From: Pontitalea aquivivens
Lineage (GTDB): Bacteria > Pseudomonadota > Alphaproteobacteria > Rhodobacterales > Rhodobacteraceae
Assembly: GCF_046507575.1 (NCBI RefSeq)
Contig: NZ_JBKFEY010000002.1
Coordinates: 248,001-312,000, forward strand
Reading direction: 5' to 3'
Length of the DNA stretch: 64,000 bases
The translations under genes and the position numbers were made by a program. Shown here in pieces: positions 15,292 through 25,138 of the stretch. Every line of letters begins with the position of its first letter. Within the stretch, counting starts at the first letter, position 1. The notes below the pieces were generated by a model. The model worked only from the letters and a program-made list of their open reading frames with translations, was not told where the DNA came from and searched no databases.

Positions 15292-17526
15292 CTAGGTGTT
15301 TGACCCCGCTTTGCCGTCACCGCCGATCGGGGGGCGTGCGCCGGCTGGCTGATGGGCGCGGATCATGTCGGCGATCGCCGACTTTTTCAGCGGCTTGGTC
15401 AGATAGTGATCGCCCCCCGCGGCAAAGATCGAGTCGCTGTCGCCGTCCATCGCATGGGCGGTCAGGGCACAGATCGGGGTGTGCCCCCCCGTTCCCCCTT
15501 CGGCGGCCCGGATCGCGCGTGTCGCTTCGCGGCCGTCCATTTCGGGCATGGAAATATCCATGAACACAAGATCGGGGCGGAACGCGGTCCACAGTTCGAC
15601 CGCCTCGCGCCCGTTGTTGGCAAAGCGCAGCTCGATGTCGAAATCCTGCACCATCTTGCGAAACACCAGCTGGTTGGTGCGATTGTCCTCGGCCGCAAGA
15701 ATGCGCATCTGGCGCAGTGCCGCCGGGGGCGGGTCGGGTGGATGTGGGTCCGGGGCGGCGGCGGCATCGGGGTGTGACAGCGCCTGAAGCGTGCGGAACA
15801 GGTCTGATCGCAGCACGGGTTTTTCAAGGCACCCCGCCAGTTCCGCGCGTATCCGGTCTTCGCCCATTGCCTCGGGGTCCGAGGTCAGCAGCAGGATCGG
15901 CGCCGCCACCCCGCGTTCGCGCAGCTTTTCGACCAGCGCCATGCCATCCATTTCGGGCATCTGATGGTCGGTCAGCACCACATCGAAACGCGCGCCATCT
16001 TCCAGCACCCGAAGCGCCTCGGCGCTGGATCGGCACAGCGTCACGTCCAGACCATAGGTTTCCAGCTGCCGTTCCAGGATGATACGGTTGATCAGCAGAT
16101 CGTCGATCACCAAGGCCGCCTGAAGCGTGATCGGCGGCCCGGTCCTTTCCGTCGGTTCGGCCGGCTCGGCCACGGGCACCACGACCTTGAACCCGAAGCA
16201 GGATCCCTTTCCGGGTTCGCTGTCTACCCAGACCGCGCCGCCCATCAGTTCGACCAGCTGGCGGGTGATGGCCAGGCCAAGGCCGGTGCCTTCGAACTTG
16301 CGGTTGGAATCGCTTTCGACCTGATTGAATTCACCGAACACATGATCAAGGTATTCGGGCGCGATGCCGATGCCGGTATCTTCAACGGTGACATGCAGTT
16401 CGTATTCGCTGTTGGTCCGTTCGAAACCGACCACGCGTGCCAGCACATGGCCGGCGGTGGTGAACTTGACCGCATTGCCCAAAAGATTGGTCATGATCTG
16501 ACGCATGCGGCCCGGGTCCGCCATGAACCGTGTCGGCAGGAACAGGTCGTAATCGACCAGCAGCTTCACCCCCTTGTCCTTGGCCGTGGGCTGCAGCAGC
16601 ACCATCACCTCATGTATGCAGCGTTCCAGATCAAAGACTTCGGGGTAAAGCCGCAGGCGTTCGGCTTCGATCTTGGAATAGTCGAGCACATCGTTGATGA
16701 TGGTCAACAACGCCTCGCCCGATGATTTGATCGTTTCGGCATAAAGCCGTTGATCCTCGGTCAGGTCGGTTTCGGCCAGCAATTCGGCCATGCCCACGAC
16801 CCCGTTCATGGGGGTTCGGATCTCATGGCTCATGTTGGCGAGGAAGGCGGATTTGGCGCGGCTGGCGGCTTCGGCCCGGCGGCGGGCCTGTTCCATTTCG
16901 GCTTCGCGCTGGATCGTGCTGGTGATGTCCCGGGCCAGGCAGACCAGATCGCCATCCTCGGCCCAGCGGTCGATCAGCTTGATGTGGCGGCCGTCCGGGG
17001 TGCGCAGGATGAAGGGGGCGATATGGCTGCCGCGGATGCGGGCGACCATGTCGTGATGCCAGTCCAGCGGGTCGCGGCCGTCCATTTCGACCATGCCGTG
17101 CCGCGCCACCTGTTGCAGCACCGAATCATACGTCATCCCCGGGGTCAGTACGATTTGGCCACGAAAGAACGACAGATAGGCGCGGTTGGCCACCACCAGA
17201 TGCAGGTCGGGGTCAAAGACGGCAAAGCCGTCGCGGATGGTTTCCAGCGCATCCCAAAGCCGCCGCTGCGCGATCTGCGCCACCGAATGGGCGCGCTGCA
17301 GATCGTCACGCACCTTGGTGTTTTCCCCCTTCAGCGATTCGGCCTCGGTCAGGGCACGCTGCAGGCCGTGGCGTTGCTGCACGATCTGGTCCGACAGCGC
17401 GCGCGCATGTTGCGCAAGCTTCTGGTTTGCGGCGAAAAGTTCGCGTTTCTTCTGTTCCAGCAGCCGTTCCGCCGCAAGGCGCGCGCGGCGTTCCTGCGCC
17501 AGCTTGTCCACGATACTGCTTTGCAT
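15292..17526 (-). CDS. Cytosolic hybrid sensor histidine kinase with two receiver domains
   Basis: 744 residues. Order: long coiled coil (5-90), PAS-like sensor (about 90-205), HisKA with FLANMSHEIRTPMNG (His234), HATPase with DTGIGIAP and GTGLGLAI, a first receiver (DVVLTDHQMPEMDG), then a second receiver (DLVFMDISMPEMDG). Both receivers keep the phospho-accepting Asp and a Lys (EKP, TKP). There is no signal peptide or membrane span, so it senses an internal signal or a partner protein. No response regulator gene is adjacent; the last receiver may pass phosphate to a separate phosphotransfer protein. Convergent with recQ; divergent from the A2M gene. Confidence 0.92.
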   Translation of the reverse strand: MQSSIVDKLAQERRARLAAERLLEQKKRELFAANQKLAQHARALSDQIVQQRHGLQRALTEAESLKGENTKVRDDLQRAHSVAQIAQRRLWDALETIRDGFAVFDPDLHLVVANRAYLSFFRGQIVLTPGMTYDSVLQQVARHGMVEMDGRDPLDWHHDMVARIRGSHIAPFILRTPDGRHIKLIDRWAEDGDLVCLARDITSTIQREAEMEQARRRAEAASRAKSAFLANMSHEIRTPMNGVVGMAELLAETDLTEDQRLYAETIKSSGEALLTIINDVLDYSKIEAERLRLYPEVFDLERCIHEVMVLLQPTAKDKGVKLLVDYDLFLPTRFMADPGRMRQIMTNLLGNAVKFTTAGHVLARVVGFERTNSEYELHVTVEDTGIGIAPEYLDHVFGEFNQVESDSNRKFEGTGLGLAITRQLVELMGGAVWVDSEPGKGSCFGFKVVVPVAEPAEPTERTGPPITLQAALVIDDLLINRIILERQLETYGLDVTLCRSSAEALRVLEDGARFDVVLTDHQMPEMDGMALVEKLRERGVAAPILLLTSDPEAMGEDRIRAELAGCLEKPVLRSDLFRTLQALSHPDAAAAPDPHPPDPPPAALRQMRILAAEDNRTNQLVFRKMVQDFDIELRFANNGREAVELWTAFRPDLVFMDISMPEMDGREATRAIRAAEGGTGGHTPICALTAHAMDGDSDSIFAAGGDHYLTKPLKKSAIADMIRAHQPAGARPPIGGDGKAGSNT

Positions 17527-17659
17527 TCCGCCGAACCCGTCCCAAAGTTTCGATCCGGGCAGATTGGCAAATGGCCGTGAAATAAGGTTTAACCCCTGCG
17601 GGCATTGTCAGAAAAGCCACACCGTGACACCATCCCCGCATAGAAGCGGAGGAATTTTC

Positions 17660-20600
17660 ATGCGTGCCATTCTGTTTGCGGTTTTTGCCGCTGTTGCCAT
17701 CCCTGCATATGCCCAGGATGCCGCGCTGGTGCCCGAACGTCGCATGGTCCTGTCCGAAGGGGTTGATCTGGTGGGCCGCGATCTGGCGCAGATCTTCGAC
17801 ACCACGCTGGATGCCTGCGAGGCCGCCTGCCTGACCGATCCGCGCTGCGAGGCGATAACCTACAATGCCCGCTCGCGCGCCTGCTTTCCGAAAACCGCCG
17901 TTACCGGGTCATTACCCTATCAGGGCGCCTATTCGGGCCATGTCCGCATCGCTGCGGCGGGCGCGCAGGCCAGGGCCGCGACGCGGGCGGCGGATCTTGG
18001 GTTCCTGCCCGTCGGGATGTTGCGCGCAGCCCATGATCAGGCCCGCGCCCTGGGCCGCACCCATGTGACCGGCGACTGGTCCGAGGCCGATCTGCTGGAT
18101 GCGCTGGACACCGCGCGGGCGGCGGGCGATGGCGCGCAGGCGCTGCGGCTTTTGGGCGCGGTCCTGAACCTGACCGATGCTGCCGACCAATGGATCGACT
18201 ATGCCCGCCTGACGCTGGGGTCCCCCGTGCCTGACCGGACCGAGGCCGCCCGCCGCGCCGCGCTGGCGGCCGTGAATGGCTATCTGCGCGCGCCATCCGC
18301 CCCGGTGCAGGCCGAGGCGCTGATGGTGCTGGCCCAGGCCGAGGCGCGCGCGGACGTGACGCGCGCGATCATCCCCGCGCTGCGCCTGGCAACCCGGCTG
18401 TCGCCGCGACAGGACATTGCCGCCGCGCTGGACGATGCGATCGGCAAATACGGCTTTCGCATCGTCGAACATCAGGTAGAGTCCAACCTTGCCAACCCCC
18501 GCCTTTGCGCGGTCTTTTCCGAGGACCTGGCCCGCGGGGCCGATCACGCCAGCTTCGTGCAACTGCCCGAACCGGCCCTGTCGGTCGAGGCCGAGGCCAA
18601 TCAGCTGTGCGTGGCGGGGTTCCGGCACGGCACGCGGCTGGAACTGACCTTCCGCGAAGGGCTGCCCGCCGCCTCGGGCGAAAGCCTGGCGCGGGATGTG
18701 ACCATCACCGCCTATGTCCGTGACCGCGCACCCGCAGTGCGCTTTCCGGGTCGCGCCTATGTGCTGCCGCGCGCGGCCGATGCCGGGCTGCCGGTGGAAA
18801 CCGTGAACACCGACCGGCTGGACCTGCGGCTGATGCGGGTGTCCGACCGCAACCTGGTTGCGGCGCTGCGCGACGATTACTTCGCCCGGTCGCTGGATGT
18901 CTGGTCGACCGATCATTTCGCCGAAACCCTGGCCGAAGAGGTCTGGACCGGCAGTGCCGAGGTGGGGATGCAGGTCAACCGCGACATCACCACCCGCCTG
19001 CCCGTGCAAGAGGTGACCGGCCCGCTGGGGCCCGGCATCTATGCGCTTCAAGCTTTGGTCCCCGGGGCGGATGTTTACGAAAACCCGCCTGCAACGCAGT
19101 GGTTCGTGATCTCGGATCTGGGGCTTGCGACCTGGTCCGGGGTCGATGGGCTGACGGTGGTGGTGCGCGGCCTGTCCGATGCGGGCGCACGCGCGGGTGT
19201 CGCTGTGGAACTGGTGTCCAAGGCCAATGCGGTGATCGCCACCGCGCAGACCGATGCCGAGGGCGTCGCCCGCTTTGCCCCGGCGCTGACCGCGGGGCGG
19301 GGGTCTTCGGCCCCGGCGCTGGTGCGGGTGGCGCAGGGCGAGGACATGGCCTTCCTGTCACTGACCGATGCGGAATTCGACCTGTCCGACCGCGGGGTCG
19401 AGGGGCGCCCGCCCGCGCCGCCGATCGACCTGTTCCTGACCACCGACCGCGGCGCCTATCGCGCGGGCGAAACGGTGCACGCCACGATCCTGGCGCGTGA
19501 CGGCGCGGCCCGGGGGCTGCCGGCGCTGCCGCTGACGGCGGTGCTGATGCGTCCCGATGGCGTGGAATATGCCCGCGCCCTGACCGATGCGGTGGGGGCC
19601 GGTGGCCATGTCAGCTCTTTCCCCATCGGTGCCGCCGCCCCGCGCGGCACCTGGCGGCTTGATGTCTTTGCCGATGTAAAGGCGCCGCCGCTGGCCTCTG
19701 CCCGGCTGCTGGTTGAGGATTTCCTGCCTGAACGGATCGATTTCGACCTGACTCTGCCCGATGGCCCCCTGGCTGCGGATGCGCTGCCCGAACTGGGGTT
19801 GGCCGCGCGCTATCTGTTTGGCGCGCCCGGCGCGGATCTGCAGGTTGAGGGCGAGATGCGCCTGACCGCCGCCGCCGCCCTGCCGGGCTGGGAAGGTTTC
19901 CGCTTTGGCCGTCATGACGACCCCTTTCCCCCGCGGTTCGAGCCGCTGGATCTGGGCCAGACCGATGCCACCGGGCAGGCAGCCCTTGGCCTGCCGCAGC
20001 CTGACCTTGGCGCCGATGCTGTCCCCCCGCTGGAAGCCGCCGTCACGGTTCGGGTCCGTGAAGGCTCGGGCCGGCCGGTGGAGCGGACCATTGCGCGCGC
20101 GCTGCTGCCCGCCGATCCGGTGATCGGCATCCGGCCGCTGTTTCAAGGCGATGCGGTGCCCCAGGGCACCGAGGCGGGGTTTCAGCTTGTGGCGCTCGGG
20201 TCTGACGCCCGGCCCGTTCCGATGCAGCTGCGCTGGGTGCTGAACCGGGTTGAAACACGCTATCAATGGTATGCGCTTTACGGGTCCTGGAACTGGGAGG
20301 CCGTCACCGCGCGCACCCGCATTTCCGAAGGTAGGGTGACATTGGATGGCTCTGCCCCCGCGCAGATCGCGGCGCCTGTGGACTGGGGCCGGTATGAACT
20401 GGTTGTGGAACGGCTGGGCGGGCCCTACGCGGTGGCCTCGGTCGGGTTCGACGCGGGCTGGTATGCCGCGGCGGACGCCATCGCCAGCCCCGACCGGCTG
20501 GATCTGTCGCTGGACCAGCCGCGCTACCGGGCGGGCGATACGGCGCGGCTGCGCATCGTGGCCCCGGCGGATGGCGTGGCGCTGGTCTCGGTGCTGTCGA

Positions 20601-23095
20601 ACCGGGTGGTCGCGCTCAAGGCCGTGCCGGTGACGGCGGGCGACACCACGGTCGACCTGCCCGTGACCGAGGAGTGGGGCGCGGGGGCTTATGTCACGGC
20701 ATCGGTCCTGCGCCCGCTGGCGGGCGATCCGCAGGACCGTGTGCCGGTCCGCGCGCTGGGTCTGGCCCATGCCGCGGTGGATCCGGGGTCACGCCAACTG
20801 CGGGCGCGGTTCGAGGTGCCCGAGGCGGCCGATCCGCGCACGACCCTGCCCGTGGCGATCAAGGTTGATGGTGTCGCCCCGGGGGATACCGCCCATGTCA
20901 CCATTGCGGCGGTCGATCTGGGCATCCTGAACCTGACCGCCTTCAAGGCCCCCGATCCGTCGGGGCATTACTTTGGCCAGCGGCGGCTGGGCGTGGGGCT
21001 GCGCGATATCTATGGCCGGCTGATCGACGGGCGCACCGGGGCCGAGGGGATCATCCGGTCCGGCGGCGATGCGGGGCGCGGGCTGCAGATGCAGGCCCCC
21101 CCGCCCACCGAGGAACTGGTGGCGCATTTCTCGGGCCCGCTGACGGTGGGGCCCGATGGCTATGCCCGGGCCGCGGTCCCGCTGCCCGCCTTCAACGGCA
21201 CGGTGCGGCTGATGGCGGTGGCCTGGTCGGATGGCGGCGTGGGCCAGGCCCAGGCCGATGTGCTGGTGCGCGATCCGGTGGTGGTGACGGCGTCACTGCC
21301 GCGTTTCCTGGCGCCGGGCGACCGCGCGCGCCTGCTGCTGGAGGTCGTTCACGCCACCGGCCCGGCAGGAAGGATGGGGCTGGATATAACCTCTGGCGGG
21401 CTGGACCTGGACGAGGTGCCCGCAGGGTTTGATCTGGAACCGCTGGGCAAGGCGGACCTGTCGATCCCGCTGACCGCCGGGCAGGCCGAGGGGCTGGAAC
21501 AGATCCGCGTGGCCCTGACCACGCCTGCGGGGCGGGTGCTGGAAAAGACCCTGACCATCCCGATCCAGCGCAACGATCCGGCCGTGGCGCGGCAATCGCG
21601 CTTTGATCTGGCGGCGGGCGATACCTTTACGCTGGATGCCAATGCCTTTGCCGGCTTCGTGCCGGGCAGCGCGCGGGCCACGCTGGCCGTCGGCCCCCTG
21701 GCACGGTTCGACACCGCCGCGCTGCTGGCGGCGCTGGACGCCTATCCCTATGGCTGCACCGAACAGGTGACATCCAGGGCCTTGCCGCTTTTGTATCTGT
21801 CCGAGGCCGCCCAGGCGATGGGTCTTGCGACGCCTGACGACCTGCGCGCCCGGATCGACACGGCGATTGCCAACGTGCTGACCAATCAGGACGCCAGCGG
21901 ATCGTTCGGCCTGTGGTCTGCGGGGTCGGGCGATCTGTGGCTGGATGCCTATGCCACCGATTTCCTGAGCCGGGCGCGGGCGCGGGGCCATACGGTGCCC
22001 GATGCGGCGTTCCGCACGGCGCTGGACAATCTGCGCAGCCGGGTGAACTACGCCCCCGATTTCGATGCCGACAGCAATGATGGCGGCACCGGGCTGGCCT
22101 ATGCGCTGATGGTGCTGGCGCGCGAAGGGGCCGCGGCGGTGGGCGACCTGCGTTATTACGCCGATGTGAAGGGCGGCGATTTCGCCACCCCCCTGGCTGC
22201 GGCGCAACTGGGGGCGGCACTGGCGCAATATGGCGATCCGACGCGGGCAGATACCATGTTTGCCCGTGCCGCACGGATGCTGCAGGCGGCCCCGCCCGAG
22301 GGGCAGCTGTGGCGCGCCGATTACGGCAGCGCCTTGCGCGACCGCGCGGCGGTTCTGGCGCTGGCGGCCGAGGCCGGGACCAACGCGGTGCCGCTGGACG
22401 ACGTCGGTGCCTCGGTCGCCGACAGCCTGCGCCAGCAGCGCCTGTCCACGCAGGAAGCCGCCTGGGTGCTGATGTCCACCCAGGCGCTGATCGACCGGCC
22501 CGGGGCCGAGGGATTTACCGTCAACGGCGCGCCCGTTACCGGCCCCTTGTTGCGCGTGCTGGACGATACGGATGCGCCGTTGGAAATCACCAATGGCTCG
22601 GACCGGGCGCAGGTGCTGACGCTGACCACGACCGGCGTGCCCGAGACGCCCGAACCCGCAGGCGGCAAGGGCTATAGCCTGACGCGCAGCTATTATACGC
22701 CTGAAGGCGCGCCGGTGGACCCGGGCACCGTGGCGCAAGGGACCCGGCTGGTCACCGTGCTGGAAATCACACCCCACGGCGGTGGCGCGGCGCGGCTGAT
22801 CGTGGCGGATCCCCTGCCGGCGGGGTTCGAAATCGACAACCCCAACCTGATCCGGGGGGGCGATCTGGCGGGGCTTGACTGGCTGTCCCTGGCTGACGAA
22901 ACGCGGATGACCGAGTTCCGCCAGGATCGTTTCCTGGCCGCGCTGGACTGGGATCAGGATATGCCCGTGCGGCTGGCCTATATGGTGCGGGCCGTCACAC
23001 CGGGCGCGTTTCACCACCCCGCTGCCAGCGTCGAGGATATGTATCGCCCCGACTATCGCGCCCAGACCGCGACGGGCCGGGTGACGGTAAACTAG
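17660..23095 (+). CDS. Bacterial alpha-2-macroglobulin with N-terminal PAN/Apple domain
   Basis: 1811-residue periplasmic protease trap. A signal peptide (RAILFAVFAAVAIPAYA) ends with a normal AQ site and no lipobox Cys. Residues about 24-95 form a Cys-rich PAN/Apple-like module (LDACEAACLTDPRCEAITYN). Macroglobulin repeats follow, then the thioester motif GCTEQ with Cys1366 and Gln1369 in the thioester domain, and a C-terminal domain ending VTVN. The intact CxEQ implies covalent trapping of proteases. GCGGAGG precedes the ATG; the longer in-frame ORF from 17186 is rejected. One base separates its stop from pbpC, the classic A2M/PBP1C pair that links defence against proteases to cell-wall repair. 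Confidence 0.94.
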   Translation: MRAILFAVFAAVAIPAYAQDAALVPERRMVLSEGVDLVGRDLAQIFDTTLDACEAACLTDPRCEAITYNARSRACFPKTAVTGSLPYQGAYSGHVRIAAAGAQARAATRAADLGFLPVGMLRAAHDQARALGRTHVTGDWSEADLLDALDTARAAGDGAQALRLLGAVLNLTDAADQWIDYARLTLGSPVPDRTEAARRAALAAVNGYLRAPSAPVQAEALMVLAQAEARADVTRAIIPALRLATRLSPRQDIAAALDDAIGKYGFRIVEHQVESNLANPRLCAVFSEDLARGADHASFVQLPEPALSVEAEANQLCVAGFRHGTRLELTFREGLPAASGESLARDVTITAYVRDRAPAVRFPGRAYVLPRAADAGLPVETVNTDRLDLRLMRVSDRNLVAALRDDYFARSLDVWSTDHFAETLAEEVWTGSAEVGMQVNRDITTRLPVQEVTGPLGPGIYALQALVPGADVYENPPATQWFVISDLGLATWSGVDGLTVVVRGLSDAGARAGVAVELVSKANAVIATAQTDAEGVARFAPALTAGRGSSAPALVRVAQGEDMAFLSLTDAEFDLSDRGVEGRPPAPPIDLFLTTDRGAYRAGETVHATILARDGAARGLPALPLTAVLMRPDGVEYARALTDAVGAGGHVSSFPIGAAAPRGTWRLDVFADVKAPPLASARLLVEDFLPERIDFDLTLPDGPLAADALPELGLAARYLFGAPGADLQVEGEMRLTAAAALPGWEGFRFGRHDDPFPPRFEPLDLGQTDATGQAALGLPQPDLGADAVPPLEAAVTVRVREGSGRPVERTIARALLPADPVIGIRPLFQGDAVPQGTEAGFQLVALGSDARPVPMQLRWVLNRVETRYQWYALYGSWNWEAVTARTRISEGRVTLDGSAPAQIAAPVDWGRYELVVERLGGPYAVASVGFDAGWYAAADAIASPDRLDLSLDQPRYRAGDTARLRIVAPADGVALVSVLSNRVVALKAVPVTAGDTTVDLPVTEEWGAGAYVTASVLRPLAGDPQDRVPVRALGLAHAAVDPGSRQLRARFEVPEAADPRTTLPVAIKVDGVAPGDTAHVTIAAVDLGILNLTAFKAPDPSGHYFGQRRLGVGLRDIYGRLIDGRTGAEGIIRSGGDAGRGLQMQAPPPTEELVAHFSGPLTVGPDGYARAAVPLPAFNGTVRLMAVAWSDGGVGQAQADVLVRDPVVVTASLPRFLAPGDRARLLLEVVHATGPAGRMGLDITSGGLDLDEVPAGFDLEPLGKADLSIPLTAGQAEGLEQIRVALTTPAGRVLEKTLTIPIQRNDPAVARQSRFDLAAGDTFTLDANAFAGFVPGSARATLAVGPLARFDTAALLAALDAYPYGCTEQVTSRALPLLYLSEAAQAMGLATPDDLRARIDTAIANVLTNQDASGSFGLWSAGSGDLWLDAYATDFLSRARARGHTVPDAAFRTALDNLRSRVNYAPDFDADSNDGGTGLAYALMVLAREGAAAVGDLRYYADVKGGDFATPLAAAQLGAALAQYGDPTRADTMFARAARMLQAAPPEGQLWRADYGSALRDRAAVLALAAEAGTNAVPLDDVGASVADSLRQQRLSTQEAAWVLMSTQALIDRPGAEGFTVNGAPVTGPLLRVLDDTDAPLEITNGSDRAQVLTLTTTGVPETPEPAGGKGYSLTRSYYTPEGAPVDPGTVAQGTRLVTVLEITPHGGGAARLIVADPLPAGFEIDNPNLIRGGDLAGLDWLSLADETRMTEFRQDRFLAALDWDQDMPVRLAYMVRAVTPGAFHHPAASVEDMYRPDYRAQTATGRVTVN

Positions 23096-23096
23096 G

Positions 23097-25130
23097 ATGC
23101 GCCGGACGGGGCTGATCTGGCTGGTCGCGGGGCTATTGGCGTTTGCGGCGGCCCGCGACGGGCTGGATGGCTGGATCGCGCGAACCGACCTGCCGCCCCT
23201 GTCGGTGGCGGTCGGAACCGAGGTGCTGGCCAGCGACGGCTTGATCCTGCGGGCCTTCGCGGTGGCGGACGGGCGCTGGCGGCTGGCACCCGGCCCGGTG
23301 GACCAAGGGTTCCTGGCCGCGCTGATCGCCTATGAGGATCGCCGCTTTTACGACCACGGCGGCATCGACCCCCTGGCGGTGGCGCGGGCGGCGTGGCAGG
23401 CGATATTGGCGGGGCGGGTGGTGTCGGGGGCCTCTACGCTGACGATGCAGGTGGCCCGCCTTCTGGAAGAGGGGCCGACCGGCACCCTGTCGGGCAAGAT
23501 CCGTCAGGCCCGCGTGGCGCTGGCGCTGGAACGGCGGTTGTCCAAGGCGGAAATCCTGGGCCTTTACCTGCGCCTTGCACCCTATGGCGGTAATCTGGAA
23601 GGGGTGCGGGCCGCGACGCTGGCCTGGTTCGGCAAGGAACCCCGCCGCCTGACCGCGGCCGAGGCCGCGCTGCTGATTGCCCTGCCCCAAGCGCCCGAGG
23701 CGCGCCGCCCCGATCGCTTTCCCAAGGCGGCCGCAGCCGCCCGTGCCCGCGTTCTGGACCGGCTGGCCGCGGCGGGGGTGCTGGCCCCCGACCGGGCAAA
23801 GGCCGCCCTTGCCGAACCCGTGCCGCAGCAACGGCGCGACTTTCCCGCGCGGGCCCCGCATCTGGCGGCGCGGCTGGCCCGTGCCGCACCCCCGGGCGCA
23901 CAGATCGCCACCACCATCGACCCCGGCCTGCAACGCGCGGCGGAACGCCTGGCCGCGCGCGCGGTGGCCGGGCAGGGCGGGCAGGTTTCCGCGGCGATCG
24001 TCTTTGCCGACCATGCCACGGGCGCGGTTCTGGCCCATGTCGGTGGCGCCAGCTGGGGGGCCGAGGCAAACGCGGGTTTTGTCGACATGGCGCAGGCGCC
24101 GCGATCGCCCGGATCAACGCTGAAGCCCTTTGTCTATGCGCTGGCCTTCGATGATGGCCTGGCCCATCCCGAAACACTGATCGAGGATCGTCCGCTGGCC
24201 TTCGGCACCTGGGCGCCACAGAATTTCGACCGCCGTTTTCGCGGCACCGTCAGCATCCGTGCCGCGTTGACAGAGTCTTTGAACATCCCCGTGGTCAGCC
24301 TGACCGAGGCGCTGGGCCCGGCGCGGCTTCTGGCTACGCTGCGGGCGGCGGGGATGCGGGTTGATCTGCCTTCGGGTGCCCCGGGGCTGGCGGTGGCGCT
24401 GGGTGGGCTGGGTGTCAGCCTTGAGGATCTGGTGCAGGGCTATGCGGCGCTGGCGCGGCTGGGGCGCCCGGTGCATCTGTCGGCCCTGCCGGGGCAATCC
24501 GGTGCACCCGACGGGCGGCTGTTCGGCCCCGTTGCCGCATGGCAGGTCGCCGATATCCTGGCGCAGGTGCCGCCGCCTGCCGGGGCCGCGCCGGGGCGGA
24601 TCGCCTTCAAGACCGGCACCAGCTATGGCCACCGCGACGCGCTGGCGCTGGGGTTTGATGGGCGTCATGTTGCGGGCATCTGGTTGGGCCGGCCCGATGG
24701 CACGCCGGTGCCGGGGGCCTTTGGCGGCGATCTGGCCGCGCCGATCCTGTTCGAACTGTTCGACCGCGCCAAGCAGGCCCGCGACCCGCTGCCCCCGCCG
24801 CCGCCCGCCACGCTGCTGGTGCCCAATGCGCGCCTGCCGCAGCCGCTGCAGCGGTTCCGTCCGCGCGGTGTGCTTTTGCCCGATGTGCCGGGCGATGCGC
24901 CGGAACTGGCCTTCCCCCCCGATGGCGCCGAGGTCGAGGCACAGGGCGGTCTGGTCGCCAAGCTGCGCGGCGGCACCCCGCCCTTCACCTGGCTGGCCAA
25001 TGGCGCGCCGATCGCCCTGGCCGAACGCGGGCGTGAGGTTCTGTTGCCGCTGTCTGGCCCCGGTTTCGTGACGCTGACGGTGATCGACGGGGGCGGGCGG
25101 TCTGCCGCGGCCTCGGTACGGCTGCGCTAG
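23097..25130 (+). CDS. pbpC: Penicillin-binding protein 1C
   Basis: Bifunctional peptidoglycan polymerase, 677 residues with one N-terminal membrane anchor (TGLIWLVAGLLAFAAA). The glycosyltransferase domain shows YEDRRFYDHGGIDPLA and GASTLTMQVARLLE. The transpeptidase shows SPGSTLKPF (active Ser, Lys), SLN within TESLNIPVV, and KTGTSYGHRDA. The C-terminal BiPBP_C domain (about 590-677) is present, which distinguishes PBP1C from PBP1A/B. ATG begins 1 nt after the A2M stop, so the genes are cotranscribed. Confidence 0.96.
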   Translation: MRRTGLIWLVAGLLAFAAARDGLDGWIARTDLPPLSVAVGTEVLASDGLILRAFAVADGRWRLAPGPVDQGFLAALIAYEDRRFYDHGGIDPLAVARAAWQAILAGRVVSGASTLTMQVARLLEEGPTGTLSGKIRQARVALALERRLSKAEILGLYLRLAPYGGNLEGVRAATLAWFGKEPRRLTAAEAALLIALPQAPEARRPDRFPKAAAAARARVLDRLAAAGVLAPDRAKAALAEPVPQQRRDFPARAPHLAARLARAAPPGAQIATTIDPGLQRAAERLAARAVAGQGGQVSAAIVFADHATGAVLAHVGGASWGAEANAGFVDMAQAPRSPGSTLKPFVYALAFDDGLAHPETLIEDRPLAFGTWAPQNFDRRFRGTVSIRAALTESLNIPVVSLTEALGPARLLATLRAAGMRVDLPSGAPGLAVALGGLGVSLEDLVQGYAALARLGRPVHLSALPGQSGAPDGRLFGPVAAWQVADILAQVPPPAGAAPGRIAFKTGTSYGHRDALALGFDGRHVAGIWLGRPDGTPVPGAFGGDLAAPILFELFDRAKQARDPLPPPPPATLLVPNARLPQPLQRFRPRGVLLPDVPGDAPELAFPPDGAEVEAQGGLVAKLRGGTPPFTWLANGAPIALAERGREVLLPLSGPGFVTLTVIDGGGRSAAASVRLR

Positions 25131-25138
25131 ACGCCGGG

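Noticed and set aside
17186..17659. In-frame upstream extension of the alpha-2-macroglobulin gene
   Set aside because: It overlaps the kinase gene on the other strand and would bury the clear signal peptide at 17660, which has its own GCGGAGG site.
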